DNA of 64,000 bases from Methylotetracoccus oryzae (GCF_006175985.1 NZ_SRSH01000003.1:214352-278351); one strand, 5' to 3'. Positions 27,123-35,959 are shown, counted from the first letter of the stretch. Numbers and translations: made by a program. Notes: generated by a model not told the origin, from the letters alone.

Positions 27123-27252
27123 AGATCTGGTTCAAAGCGATCCCTTGGTTTGCCCACGTTCGAGCAAAGGCTGGAGAGCTTTATGACAGCAGAATGGGCC
27201 TGCCGTGATGTGTGGAGCCTCCCGGCGCTTCTAAGGTAGGTATCGTTTTCAG

Positions 27253-28008
27253 ATGGGCAGCATTGGAATTTCTGTGGTCACCGCATGCTTCAACGCTTCA
27301 TCGACGATCGAGGCAACGCTTGATTCGGTCCGGGAACAGACATTCCGGTCAATCGAACATGTCGTCATCGACGGCAGCAGCTCGGATGGCACCTGGGATA
27401 TCGTGGCGGAGCGGCGAGGCTCGCTGGCGGTCGCGATCAGTGAGCCCGACCAGGGCATTTATGATGCGCTGAATAAAGGGATTGCACTTAGTACCGGGGA
27501 CGTTGTCGGGTTTCTGCACGCGGATGATGTCTACGCAGATTCGGATGTACTGGGCCGCGTCGCGCTGGCCTTTGAGGATCCGAAGGTGCAAGCCGTGTAT
27601 GGTGATCTGGAGTACCTAAGCCGGGACGATCCAGCGCGCGTGATCCGCCATTGGCAGTCGGGGCCGTTTTCTCGCAGCAAGCTGGCATGGGGTTGGATGC
27701 CGCCGCATCCGACTTTGTACGTTAGGCGGTCAATGTACGCGCGGGTGGGTTTTTTCGATTTGCGCTACCGCATCGCGGCGGATTACGACATGATCCTGCG
27801 GCTGTTTTCACAGCCGGACTTCAAGGCGGTTTACATCCCAACGGTGCTGGTACGGATGCGCTTGGGTGGGGCAAGCAATCGATCGTTGGGGAATGTCGTG
27901 CGAAAGTCGTTGGATGATTGGCGGGCTTTGCGCAGTAACCGTGTGGGTGGCGTGGGCGCGTTGTGCTGGAAGAATTTCAGCAAACTTGGGCAGTTCGTGC
28001 GGCGGTAG
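27253..28008 (+). CDS. GT2 family glycosyltransferase (WcaA-like)
   Basis: This 251-residue GT-A enzyme begins MGSIGISVVTACFNASSTIEA. It has EHVVIDGSSSDGTWDIV, the SEPDQGIYDALNKGI donor segment, VVGFLHADDVYAD and PHPTLYVRRSMY. It resembles the colanic-acid glycosyltransferases that share the DQGIYDAMNKG signature. It is the last gene of the 6-28 kb operon, and the first REPIN array starts 12 bp after its stop and may act as the terminator. Confidence 0.9.
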   Translation: MGSIGISVVTACFNASSTIEATLDSVREQTFRSIEHVVIDGSSSDGTWDIVAERRGSLAVAISEPDQGIYDALNKGIALSTGDVVGFLHADDVYADSDVLGRVALAFEDPKVQAVYGDLEYLSRDDPARVIRHWQSGPFSRSKLAWGWMPPHPTLYVRRSMYARVGFFDLRYRIAADYDMILRLFSQPDFKAVYIPTVLVRMRLGGASNRSLGNVVRKSLDDWRALRSNRVGGVGALCWKNFSKLGQFVRR

Positions 28009-28020
28009 GGCAGTGGTTGG

Positions 28021-28533
28021 TTCGCGCAGGGGGTTGGGTTCCTACAGGGTGGGGCATTGTTTTTTTTGTAGGCGTCGAGCCCTCTCGGCGAAGGGGTTTT
28101 GGTCCGGGGCGGTGGTGTGTTCGCCCAGTGGGCTGGGCTCCTACAGGGTGGGCGTTGGTTTTGCTGTAGGAGCCGAGCCCTCTCGGCGAATTGGGTTTCG
28201 GGCTGGGACGGTGGTGTGTTCGCCCAGGGGGCTGGGCTCCTACAGGGTGAGCATTGGTTTTGTTGTAGGACCCGAGCCGTCTCGGCGAAGGGGCCTTGGT
28301 CAGGGGCGGTGGTCTGGTCGCCCGCATGGCGGGCTCCTACAGGGTGCGGCGTTGGTTTTTTGTAGGAGCCGAGCCCTCTCGGCGAAGGGGTTTTGGTTTG
28401 GGGCGGTGGACGGTTCGCCCAGGGGGCTGGGCTCCTACAGGGTGAGCATTGGTTTTGTTGTAGGAGCCGAGCCTTCTCGGCGATTGGGCTTTGGATAGGG
28501 CGGTGGTCTGGTCGCCCGCATGGCGGGCTCCTA
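28021..28533. repeat. REPIN array A (11 REPs, interrupted by intron)
   Basis: One lone right-arm REP followed by five REPINs in tandem with ~97-100 bp period. Each REPIN has a left REP (GTAG head, then stem GCCGAG-N4-CTCGGC), a ~35-bp conserved spacer rich in GGTCCGGGGCGGTGG, and a right REP in inverse orientation (stem GCCCAG-N4-CTGGGC or GCCCGC-AT-GGCGGGC, ending GGCTCCTAC). The two arms can pair into one long hairpin. The last right arm stops at CTCCTA, where intron sequence begins. Confidence 0.92.
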
Positions 28534-28754
28534 GTGCGCTCGTGGAGGCGCACACATAGCACGGTGGAAGTCCGTGTCGGGGCAAGTCATGACCCCGTAG
28601 CTGAAGGTAACTGCGTCGTCGTGAGGCGGGGTGGGGAGCAACTGGAGGCGAACTGGCAGTCCGCAGGATGACGAACTCGATGCGGCGGGGAAACGGCGGC
28701 GAGCCTGCTAGGAGAGGGTGAAGCCTGAAACATATCGGACACGTTGGGGATGGC
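28534..28754 (+). mobile_element. Group II intron, 5' fragment
   Basis: Starts with the canonical GTGCG and matches the 5' end of the full intron at 36216 almost base for base for about 220 bp. The two sequences diverge after GGGGATGGC at 28754. There is no reverse transcriptase and no domain V/VI here, so it is a dead 5' fragment. The 5' exon is the same as for the full copy: the foot of a REPIN hairpin ending CTCCTA. Confidence 0.88.
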
Positions 28755-28789
28755 AGCGCCGGACGAGCTGTCACGGAATTACTGCGCGT

Positions 28790-29221
28790 TCAGCTTCGTC
28801 GCGCCCCTCGGCGAAGACCCCCTGGCAAAACGCGGGGCTTTTTCTCATCGGTGATCGGTAGCTGCAGCATGTCGCGGATCTCCTTGCGGGACCCATGGGG
28901 GCATTTCGATACCAAAGTCGTCTCGATCAGGTCGCGGGTTTCGAGCGGGTCGGCGGTGATATGTCGTTCAGTCGCCAGGGCGCGGGCTTCCGCCGGTGTG
29001 GCGGCTGGGCCGAGGATCACCAACCGGGCCAAGCGCGCATTGCACCCGAGGTGCTCGGCGCCGAGCAGGTCGCCGAGGTAGCCAGGGTGTCGCTGCGCGA
29101 TGCTTTCGCGGATACGTTGTATCCTCTCTGGCGGAGTGGCGTGCTTCACAATCGTGGGCACCGCCGTACGAGCACGAGGGACGGCGTCAGAGGAGTAGAG
29201 TGTGATGACCTCTGGCGCCAT
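28790..29221 (-). pseudogene. Fragment, possibly of an Rpn/DUF2887-like protein
   Basis: The open frame encodes ERIQRIRESIAQRHPGYLGD, then LLGAEHLGCNARLARLVILG, and near the end LIETTLVSKCPHGSRKEIRDML. The last motif resembles the region of PD-(D/E)XK 'putative transposase' proteins that reads LIETI-x-KFP-x-LSR-x-EI-x-AM. The nuclease core is absent and the first ~30 residues look like read-through of unrelated DNA. It abuts a ribbon-helix-helix fragment at 29265-29325. Identity is tentative; it is probably a gene remnant. Confidence 0.35.
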
Positions 29222-29264
29222 GGATGGTGCAACGCGCGAGAAGGTGTGCCGTGCGCAGCGATGA

Positions 29265-29325
29265 ACATGCGCACGGACCGATCCGTATCCGGCGACACGG
29301 CGATGTTCCAGCGCACTGAATGCAT
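29265..29325 (-). pseudogene. N-terminal fragment of a CopG-type RHH antitoxin
   Basis: The frame from the ATG at 29325 reads MHSVRWNIAVSPDTDRSVRM then FIAA. This matches the first ~25 residues of ribbon-helix-helix antitoxins that continue with a Gly-rich turn and a second helix. Here the match stops abruptly and unrelated sequence follows. It is a truncated remnant. Confidence 0.5.
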
Positions 29326-29396
29326 GATAGCTTCGGTGTCTCTATAAGAAAGCCCAAAGTCAAACGCAATGCGTTGAACGTTCAAACGAGGTGCTT

Positions 29397-29624
29397 ATGA
29401 AGCTGGATCGAATCACGGTGAACCCTGAAATCATGAACGGGCAGCCTTGCATGCGTGGCATGCGGCTAACGGTGCGGCGCGTCGTTGAAGCGGTCGCCTT
29501 GTACCCAGACCGTGCGGAACTCAAAGCGGAATACCCGGAGTTGGAGGATGAAGACATTCGCCAAGCGCTGGCATTTGCTGCTCTCAGCCTGGCCGATGAG
29601 GTTTTGCCTGTGGAAGCTGCGTGA
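29397..29624 (+). CDS. DUF433 family antitoxin
   Basis: This 75-residue protein (MKLDRITVNPEIMNGQPCMR, then GMRLTVRRVVEAVAL) is a textbook DUF433 domain, a small winged-helix fold found as the antitoxin partner of DUF5615 PIN-like toxins. A GAGG ribosome site sits 8 nt before the ATG. The next gene starts 4 bp before its stop, so the pair is coupled. No damage seen; this is one of the intact TA modules of the island. Confidence 0.88.
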   Translation: MKLDRITVNPEIMNGQPCMRGMRLTVRRVVEAVALYPDRAELKAEYPELEDEDIRQALAFAALSLADEVLPVEAA

Positions 29625-29995
29625 ATCGGATTCTTCTGGATCAGGGTCTCCCGAGGTCCGCCGCTGCGGTACTCCGGGAATCGGGGTGGGACGTGGTACA
29701 TGTTAGCGAGCTGGGGATGAGTCAATCCACCGACCGCACCATTTTAAACTTTGCGCTTGCTCAAGACAGAACTGTTGTCACCCTGGATGCCGATTTTCAC
29801 ACTCTGCTTGCAGTCGCTAACGAATCCGGTCCTTCAGTGATTCGCATTCGCCAGGAGGGCTTGAAGGGTAGGGAAGTCGCAGCGCTCCTTCTCGTCATCT
29901 GGTCGAGAATCGAAGCTCAAATTCAGCGAGGCGCGATGGTGACCGTTACCGAAAAGACCATCCGCTTGCGAAATCTCCCCCTTACTACCGGGTAA
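29621..29995 (+). CDS. DUF5615 PIN-like toxin
   Basis: This 124-residue protein has the PIN-like acidic residues of DUF5615: RILLDQGLPRSAAAVLRESG (first Asp), DRTILNFALAQDRTVVTLDADF and further acidic sites. It is a predicted metal-dependent RNase and the toxic partner of the upstream DUF433 antitoxin, which overlaps it by 4 bp. It appears full length. Confidence 0.85.
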   Translation: MNRILLDQGLPRSAAAVLRESGWDVVHVSELGMSQSTDRTILNFALAQDRTVVTLDADFHTLLAVANESGPSVIRIRQEGLKGREVAALLLVIWSRIEAQIQRGAMVTVTEKTIRLRNLPLTTG

Positions 29996-30059
29996 AGACC
30001 GCAACTTGCCTGACGGCGTTTTTTGGGGTCTGGGCTTCCACCCCAATTAAGTGGTCTGA

Positions 30060-30225
30060 TCGCCCGGATGCCGGGCTCCTACAGGGGGGGGCATCCGTTT
30101 TTTTTAGGAGCCGAGCCTTCTCGGCGATTGGGCTTTGGATAGGGCGGTGGTCGGTTCGCCCAGAGGGCTGGGCTCCTACAGGGTGGGGCGTCGGTTTTTT
30201 GTAGGAGCCGGGCGGTTTCGGCGAA
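30060..30225. repeat. REPIN array B
   Basis: A right-arm REP (CGCCCGGATGCCGGGCTCC...), one complete REPIN, then a left-arm REP with variant stem GCCGGGCGGTTTCGGC. It separates the DUF433/DUF5615 pair from the BrnA/BrnT pair. Directly after it (about 30250-30357, plus strand) is a short coding remnant ending ...VMALMEQLIADNPPGKGWYW that was not recognised. Confidence 0.88.
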
Positions 30226-30373
30226 TGGGTTTTGGTTGTGACCCGGGCCTTGCAACCCGCGATCCCGGAGATATCGGTGCGCCACGTGATGGCGTTGATG
30301 GAGCAGCTGATCGCGGATAACCCGCCGGGAAAGGGATGGTACTGGCGCGACACCTAGCGGCCGTTCTCAGCCA

Positions 30374-30604
30374 TCAGGGCTCTTGATGATGGCGTAACTT
30401 GTCTGCGAGCCAGAGCTTTATCAGCGATTGGCGGCTTACGCCCAACCGATGGGCCTCCTTGTCGAGCGAACGGACCATCCAGGCGGGGAAGTTTAGCTTG
30501 ATGCGTTTTGGCTCGAGGCCGGGGCGTCGGGCCATGCTCATGTCGAGTGTGCCCGTGACATCGTCTCCCGCGTCAAATCGGTTGTCAAAATCCGAAGCTT
30601 TCAT
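30374..30604 (-). CDS. brnA: BrnA/CopG-like antitoxin
   Basis: This 76-residue protein starts MKASDFDNRFDAGDDVTG. A ribbon-helix-helix C-terminal half follows (KRIKLNFPAWMVRSLDKEAH, RLGVSRQSLIKLWLADKLR), the typical BrnA/CopG antitoxin layout. It overlaps the 3' end of the BrnT-like gene upstream. The antitoxin looks intact although its toxin is broken. Confidence 0.85.
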   Translation of the reverse strand: MKASDFDNRFDAGDDVTGTLDMSMARRPGLEPKRIKLNFPAWMVRSLDKEAHRLGVSRQSLIKLWLADKLRHHQEP

Positions 30605-30860
30605 AAAGTTCAACTTCCTCTTTCCGAGATCACCGGACAGAAATCAGGCGAATGTTATCACTGCGGTTGGTGATCACCGCCGACCAATGCTTGCCGCGTA
30701 TGATGCCGATGACCATACAACGCGGCTCGTCGACCGTTCTCGCGGGAATTTCCAGGCGGTCAGGATCGTCCCACAAAGCCTGCGCTTCGTCGAAATCGAT
30801 GCCGTGTTTGGATTTGTTCGCTGCGCTTTTCTCTCGATCGTATTCGAACACCATGCGCAC
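30585..30860 (-). pseudogene. brnT: BrnT family toxin with premature stop
   Basis: The frame MVFEYDREKSAANKSKHGID, FDEAQALWDDPDRLEIPA, GKHWSAVITNRSDNIRLISVR is a BrnT toxin. It ends at a TGA (30630-30632) exactly where the family continues. Reading through the TGA in the same frame gives SRKEEVELYESFGF and a stop at 30585, the expected BrnT C-terminus. A CGA-to-TGA change (Arg to stop) accounts for it. The lost segment carries the conserved Glu/Tyr tail. It overlaps the brnA start. Confidence 0.82.
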
Positions 30861-30922
30861 TGTATGGCATAAAGCCGAGGGTGGAACAAGCCTTTGAGTC
30901 GGAATCCGGAATCAGTGGTCTG

Positions 30923-31287
30923 TTCGCCCAGAGGGCCGGACGCCTACAGGGTGGGGCGTCGTGTTGTTGTAGGAGCCGAGCCCTCTCGGCGATTGGGTTT
31001 GGGCGCGGGGCGGTGGTTTGTTCGCCCAGGGGGCTGGGCTCCTACAGGGTGGGCGCCGGTTTTGTTGTAGGAGCCGAGCCCTCTCGGCGAATGGGTTTTG
31101 GTTCGGGGTGGTGGTCTGATCGCCCGCATGGCGGGCTCCTACAGGGTGGGGCGTCGGTTTTTTGTAGGAGCCGAGCCCTCTCGGCGAATGGGCTTTGGGT
31201 CAGGGGCGGTGGTCTGATCGCCCGCATGGCGGGCTCCTACAGGGTGGGGATCGGTTTTGTTGTAGGGGCTGGGGTCGTCTCGGCGAA
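30923..31287. repeat. REPIN array C
   Basis: A right-arm REP, three tandem REPINs and a final left-arm REP. Right-arm stems alternate between GCCCAG-N4-CTGGGC and GCCCGC-AT-GGCGGGC, changing on both sides of the stem together. It separates the BrnA/BrnT module from the coiled-coil gene at 31418. Confidence 0.9.
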
Positions 31288-31417
31288 GGGGCCGTGATCG
31301 GGTACGGCAGAGGCATTTTCTGGGTTCAGGGTTGGTGTGTGACGCGACCAGCGAACAGTCAGCTCGCCGCAGTGAGCCGCTGATATACTCATTGCCCAGG
31401 AATTCGAGGGTCTTCCG

Positions 31418-31801
31418 ATGAGTGTGGCATTGCGGGTATACGAACAGCTGACAGATGCCGGCGAGGACAAAGTGCGGGCGCGGGCGATCGCGGATGGCTT
31501 CGAGCAGATGGAGGAGCGGTATGCGCCACTGCGGGATACGGCGACGCAAGGGCAGTTGCGCGAAACCGAGCTGCGGCTGCAGAAAGAAATCAAGGAAGTC
31601 GAGCTGAAACTAGGCAACGAAATCCGCGAAGTCGAGCTGAAGCTGACCAAGGAGATCGAGGGCGTTCGGCTGGATGTCAAAGCGTTGGAAGCTCGCGGCG
31701 AAAAGAATCGCGCCGATCTGGTGCGGTGGGTGGTAGCGGTTGGGATGCTGCAAACGACGCTGGTCATCGGTGTGCTAATGAAGATCGCGCATCTTCTCTA
31801 A
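31418..31801 (+). CDS. Coiled-coil protein with C-terminal membrane anchor (DUF1640-like)
   Basis: This 127-residue protein has an N-terminal helical region (VALRVYEQLTDAGEDKVRARAIADGFEQME) and a long heptad-rich coiled coil with internal repeats (LQKEIKEVELKLGNEIREVE and so on). One C-terminal transmembrane helix follows (WVVAVGMLQTTLVIGVLMKIAHLL). This resembles DUF1640/CCDC90-like small proteins common in accessory regions of such genomes. Function unknown. It is the only gene between REPIN arrays C and D. Confidence 0.65.
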   Translation: MSVALRVYEQLTDAGEDKVRARAIADGFEQMEERYAPLRDTATQGQLRETELRLQKEIKEVELKLGNEIREVELKLTKEIEGVRLDVKALEARGEKNRADLVRWVVAVGMLQTTLVIGVLMKIAHLL

Positions 31802-31827
31802 CGCCACGACGGCTAACTTCTTCGGCC

Positions 31828-32100
31828 GTAGGCAGGTCCTGGACCTCTCGCCGAATGGGCTCTGGTCTGGGCGGTGGTGTGTTCGCCCAGAGGGCTGGGG
31901 TCCTACAGGGTGGGCGTTGGTTTTTTTAGGAGCCGAGCCCTCTCGGCGAATGAGGTTTGGTCCGGGGCAGTGGTTGGTTCGCCCAGGGGGCTGGGCTCCT
32001 ACAGGGTGGGGCGTCGTGTTGTTGTAGGATCCGAACCCTCTCGGCGATTGGGTTTTGATCACGGCAGTGGTTGGTTCGCCCAGGGGGCTGGGTTACGCAG
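31828..32100. repeat. REPIN array D
   Basis: Three tandem REPINs, the outer arms diverged (first left arm GTAGGCAGGTCC..., last right arm ending GGGTTACGCAGG). It lies between the coiled-coil gene and the XRE/BrnT module. Confidence 0.88.
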
Positions 32101-32123
32101 GGTATCCTCGCTGTGGCGCCGCT

Positions 32124-32453
32124 TTAGTCCAAGGCGTCCAATGCGGCTTCTGGAGCTTTGTTTAGAACCTTCAACAACGACTTTGCAGCCCCTGTCGGCA
32201 AGCGCTTTCCTTGCTCCCAGTCACGAATGGTTCCGACGGGGACATCGATGCGCCGTGCGAACTCTGACTGGCTAAGGCCAAGGCGTTTTCGGACCCGTCG
32301 CGCGAATTTCCCAGCATCAAGCATCGCTTCGGCGTCATCAGCTGCACGGTGGGTGGCAATTTCTTCCTCCGAAGTGGCGTCGACGCGCGCCAAATCAATG
32401 CGCCCGATCGACAGGGAGGCAGGACGACGGGGGTCAAGCGTCACGCGTGCCAT
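32124..32453 (-). CDS. XRE-type antitoxin partner of BrnT
   Basis: This 109-residue protein has a C-terminal helix-turn-helix (VRKRLGLSQSEFARRIDVPV then GTIRDWEQGKRLPTGAAKSL), typical of XRE-family antitoxins that replace BrnA in some BrnT operons. It starts inside the 3' end of the upstream BrnT-like gene (overlap 20 bp). It appears intact and would autoregulate the operon. Confidence 0.85.
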   Translation of the reverse strand: MARVTLDPRRPASLSIGRIDLARVDATSEEEIATHRAADDAEAMLDAGKFARRVRKRLGLSQSEFARRIDVPVGTIRDWEQGKRLPTGAAKSLLKVLNKAPEAALDALD

Positions 32454-32714
32454 GCTCGTAGTGCCTCACTTCTCGTCGATTCGCTTTACGCGCCGAAATA
32501 ATTCGTATGATGTCGTGGCGGGGCGTGTAGACCACTATGAACAAACGCTGGTGGATCATCCCGGTTAACTGGTAGCGGTCTTCCCCTAATTGTACCGCTT
32601 ATCCTCGGTGACGACTCGGTTCGGGTCGAAGAAGGCCATGGCGGCATAAGCGAAATCGAAACCGCGTTGCGGGAAACACGCTTCGCTCTTGTCGTCGTCC
32701 CATTCGAATTGCAT
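32434..32714 (-). pseudogene. brnT: BrnT family toxin, frameshifted
   Basis: The first frame reads MQFEWDDDKSEACFPQRGFD, FAYAAMAFFDPNRVVTEDKR, YN and hits TAG. The rest of BrnT (GEDRYQLTGMIHQRLFIVVY, TPRHDIIRIISARKANRREV, RHYEHGTRDA) follows in another frame. One base is missing after TTA near 32589; restoring it gives the usual YGEDRY motif, and the total length (281 nt) is one short of a multiple of three. The toxin is therefore broken by a deletion while the XRE antitoxin downstream is intact. Confidence 0.8.
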
Positions 32715-32840
32715 GGGGTAAAGTTAGTCCAACGGCAGGCGATCAGCAACACAGGGTGAGTTCCAGAGATCGGCCAGCGAGACAGGGAGGCTTTGCGGCG
32801 ACTGACATAGCGGCGTCTACCTGGCTGCGCTCGGTGTCTT

Positions 32841-33157
32841 GTAGGAGCCGAGACCTCTCGCCGAATGGGCTCTGGTCTGGGCGGTGGTGTGTTCGCCCAG
32901 AGGGCTGGGCTCCTACAGGGTGGCCGTTGGTTTTGTTGTGGGAGCCGGGCGGTTTCGGCGAATGGGTTTTGGTCCGGGGCGGTGGTCTGATCGCCCGTAT
33001 GGCGGGCTCCTACAGGGTGGGGCATTGGTTTTGTTGTAGGCATCGAGCCGTCTCGGTGAATGGGGTTTTGGTCCGGGGCGGTGGTCTGATCGCCCGCATG
33101 GCGGGCTCCTACAGGGTGGGCAGCAATGTTTTTGTTGGGATTGGGCCGTCGCGGCGA
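32841..33157. repeat. REPIN array E
   Basis: Three tandem REPINs plus a decayed left arm (GGGATTGGGCCGTCGCGGCGA). It includes stems GCCGGGCGGTTTCGGC and GCCCGTATGGCGGGC. It separates the XRE/BrnT module from the gene at 33376. Confidence 0.88.
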
Positions 33158-33375
33158 TACCTGGAAATCCGCACCGTCCTCCGGGCGATGTCGCGGTGTC
33201 TCGGCCGGGGAATTGTGACGGGCTGCGCAGTTCCGGAGAAAAGGCATTGGAAACAGTGGTTAACCTTGCAGTTGGTGGCTAATGTGTCTTCTCGCGTGTG
33301 GCGGTATTCGGCCGCGGCGCGCGGGGGAAGCCAAAGCGCTTCCGGTGTGCCACCAATCCATTCAGGTGAAATCCC

Positions 33376-33861
33376 ATGTCCAATCACCATCAGCTGACGA
33401 CGACCCTTTCCGAACAGGACCTCGGCGAGATTCTGACGATGATCGCGGCGCTGAGGGCCAAGTTCGATTTCCTGATCACCTTGACGGCGCAGGAACGTCG
33501 CGAATTGCCGAAGATGGGCGAACGCTCGATCGGCTTCGAGGAAAAATGCGCAGGGCATATGTCATCGCATCCGGAATTCCTTCCGGGTTTCGTTTCGCTC
33601 GACCAGATCAACCAGGAACGGGCCCTGCGCAACCAATTGATGCGGTGTTTCTTGCCGCTGCAGGGCTTGTCCACCGCAATGGAGGACACGTTGATGGCCG
33701 TCAGCAGCGAGATTTGGATGGCCGATCTCGCCTTCTACCATAATGCGCAGGATGCAGCCCGTCGGAAACTGCCCGGGGCGGAAGCCATCTGCAATGATCT
33801 CAGTACGCGGTTCCCTGGGGGCGGGCGGCGTAAGGAAACAGTTGAACCGACCGAAGCGTGA
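33376..33861 (+). CDS. Conserved protein of unknown function
   Basis: This 161-residue soluble helical protein has the recognisable pattern FLITLTAQERRELPKMGERS, then SSHPEFLPGFVS, LMRCFLPLQGLSTAMEDTLM and GAEAICNDLSTRFPGGGRRK. Similar proteins with LTPQERKELPKM and a C-terminal LKQRFPGR motif occur in diverse bacteria, without known function. It is the only gene between REPIN arrays E and F. A terminator lies about 325 bp downstream. Confidence 0.7.
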   Translation: MSNHHQLTTTLSEQDLGEILTMIAALRAKFDFLITLTAQERRELPKMGERSIGFEEKCAGHMSSHPEFLPGFVSLDQINQERALRNQLMRCFLPLQGLSTAMEDTLMAVSSEIWMADLAFYHNAQDAARRKLPGAEAICNDLSTRFPGGGRRKETVEPTEA

Positions 33862-34600
33862 GTGAGCCCAAGTTTCGGGTCCTCGGCTGAGCCGCGCCGC
33901 GGGGCCGCGAGTCGGGCAACGGATGAAGCGGCAGTGAACGAGCGAGCGACGCCACTGCGGAGCGGGGAATGCGGTATGGATCGCCCAGCGTCTTTCCTTA
34001 GCGACCAAATAGCGCGCGATCGACGGCTCAGCATGACCAGTCGGTACCGGGGCTCCGGTGAGCAGCAAAGGGATGGCAGGAGTGGACCTTCCTGTGATCG
34101 ACTCGGGCGACGGGCACAGATGACGGCCCATCGGAACGCGTAGGACCCACTCAGGTGTCCAGAATCTCGCGATCGACTCTCTGAACCACGGCGGCCATTA
34201 TCAAAAAGCCGCCGTGGATTCTTTTTTTCCCGCCGCCGATTCTTTTTGGGACGCGCCCGGCCCAAAATGGGGCGGTCTGCGTTAATTTAGCGCCGCCCTC
34301 GGGTTGTAGAGAGTCGCCGTCGACATTCTGAGAATCGACGCCGATACTCAGAGCTCCGCCGTCGGAGCAGCACACGCCGGCGGCGAGTTTGCCAATGTCC
34401 CTGTCGACTCTTTTTGCGACGCGTTGGGGTTCGGAAGTGTCGCTGGCGGTTCTCGGAGTGTCCGGCGGGGATCTCCGAATGCCGTTGCCCCTGTGCAGAG
34501 CGGGAGTGACGCGTTTCAAAGCGCCGCGCAGCGGTGCAAAGAGCCGGGATCTCGTGCGGATTGGTCCAGAACGGTGCGGTTCGGGGCAGTCGGTCTTTTT
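33862..34600. other. Gene-free region with a terminator
   Basis: No credible gene. 33862-34140 holds nothing recognisable. 34186-34228 is a terminator (listed separately). 34230-34560 has Arg-rich, imprecisely repetitive frames that look like degenerate short repeats rather than a gene. Confidence 0.45.
34186..34228 (+). terminator. Rho-independent terminator
   Basis: A perfect 10-bp stem (CCACGGCGGC / GCCGCCGTGG) with a 12-nt loop is followed after ATTC by a run of seven T. It is the first strong terminator downstream of the gene at 33376 on the plus strand. Confidence 0.8.
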
Positions 34601-34871
34601 GTAGGAGCCGAGCCCTCTCGGCGAAGGGGGTTTTGATCAGGGCGGTGGTTGCTTCGCCCACGGGGCTGAGCTCCTACAGGGTGGGCACCGGTTTTTTGTA
34701 GGAGCCGAGCCCTCTCGGCGAACGGGTTTTGGTCAGGGTCGGTGGTTGGTTCGCCCAGGGGGCTGGGCTCCTACAGGTCGGGGCATCGGTTTTGTTGTAG
34801 TAGCCGAGCCCTCTCGGCGAATGGGTTTTGATCGGTGCGGTGGTTGGTTCGCCCAGGGGGCTGGGCTCCTA
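34601..34871. repeat. REPIN array F
   Basis: Three tandem REPINs with the standard left stem GCCGAG-N4-CTCGGC and right stem GCCCAG-N4-CTGGGC (one right arm reads GCCCACGGGGCTGAGC). It precedes the Rpn-type gene. Confidence 0.9.
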
Positions 34872-34993
34872 TAGGGTAGGCGCTGGCTCTACGGACGTGC
34901 GGTTGGTGCGCGCAGACTGAACTCGTACAATCGGGCTCAGGTAGGTAAGGGCTGATTTGCGGAAATCGCTTAACAGTCCCTTGTGGAGCTCAA

Positions 34994-35959
34994 ATGCAAC
35001 ACGATCCGAGCTACAAGCTGCTCTTCAGTAACCCGGCGATGGTCGAGGACCTCCTACGCGGGTTCGTGCATGAAGAGTGGCTCGGCGACGTTGATTTCTC
35101 GACCCTGGAAATCGAGAACGGTAACTTCGTCAGCGAGCACTTGGTGAAGCGTTCTGATGACGTGGTGTGGCGGGTCAGATTCCGGGACGAGTGGTTGTAC
35201 GTCTATCTCGCGATCGAGTTCCAGTCCACGGTCGATCCGTTCATGGCGCTCCGGATGATGGTGTACGTGGGCCTGCTATACCAGCATCTGGAACGTGGCG
35301 GTCAGTTGACCCGCCACGGACGCTTGCCGCCGGTGTTGCCGTTGGTGCTGTACAACGGCCAAGCGCGCTGGACGGCACCGCTGGAGATCAGCGAACTCAT
35401 TGAGGCGGCGCCGAGCCGGGATCTGTTGCTTTACCGGCCGCAGTTCCATTACTTGCTGCTGGACGAGGCCCGGATCGCCGAGAGCGATTTGAGCGGGATG
35501 AAGAATCTGGCGGCGGCGTTATTTCGGCTGGAGGCGAGCCGCGGTCCGGAGGATATCCGAGAGGTTTTGGCGTGTTTGATTGACTGGTTGCAGGAGCCGG
35601 CCCAACGCTCGGTGCGGCGCGCCTTCGCGGTGTGGATGCGGCGGGTGTTGCTGCCGGCGAGGATTCCTGGGGTCGAACTCGAGGAGTTTGAAGATATTCA
35701 AGAGGTGCAGAGCATGTTGGCGGAACGTGTGAAACAGTGGACCGAAGAGTGGAAGCAGCAAGGTCTCGAACAGGGTCTCGAACGAGGCATCTCGCAGGGC
35801 GAAGCACAGATTTTGCGCCGTCAGTTAGCACGCCGTTTTGGTCCGTTGCCCGACTGGGTTGAGATGCAGTTGAATCAGGCGTCAACCGACCGGCTGGAAC
35901 TGTGGGCCGATCGTATCCTCGACGCGGACTCGTTGGATGCGGTTTTCCGGCAGAGTTGA
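34994..35959 (+). CDS. Rpn family recombination-promoting nuclease / putative transposase
   Basis: This 321-residue protein has the N-terminal PD-(D/E)XK fold of the Rpn/YhgA-like family: MQHDPSYKLLFSNPAMVEDL, DVVWRVRFRDEWLYVYLAIE with the EFQS motif, and PPVLPLVLYNGQARW. A C-terminal DUF4351-like tail follows (ILRRQLARRFGPLPDWVEMQ). A Gln/Glu-rich linker (QQGLEQGLERGISQGEAQ) joins them. Rpn proteins promote RecA-independent recombination in E. coli. It is complete and is the only gene between arrays F and G, in a region with clear rearrangements. Confidence 0.87.
   Translation: MQHDPSYKLLFSNPAMVEDLLRGFVHEEWLGDVDFSTLEIENGNFVSEHLVKRSDDVVWRVRFRDEWLYVYLAIEFQSTVDPFMALRMMVYVGLLYQHLERGGQLTRHGRLPPVLPLVLYNGQARWTAPLEISELIEAAPSRDLLLYRPQFHYLLLDEARIAESDLSGMKNLAAALFRLEASRGPEDIREVLACLIDWLQEPAQRSVRRAFAVWMRRVLLPARIPGVELEEFEDIQEVQSMLAERVKQWTEEWKQQGLEQGLERGISQGEAQILRRQLARRFGPLPDWVEMQLNQASTDRLELWADRILDADSLDAVFRQS

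Noticed and set aside
27831..28562. Long frames across REP arrays (for example 27831-28562 minus, 27866-28498 plus, 48582-49118 minus)
   Set aside because: They translate the REPIN units into repetitive Arg/Pro/Gly-rich sequence; the same pseudo-proteins appear at every array on both strands. Not genes.
30250..30357. Short coding remnant (...VMALMEQLIADNPPGKGWYW...)
   Set aside because: It reads like the C-terminus of a real protein but has no start, no recognised family and abuts a REPIN; noted only within array B.
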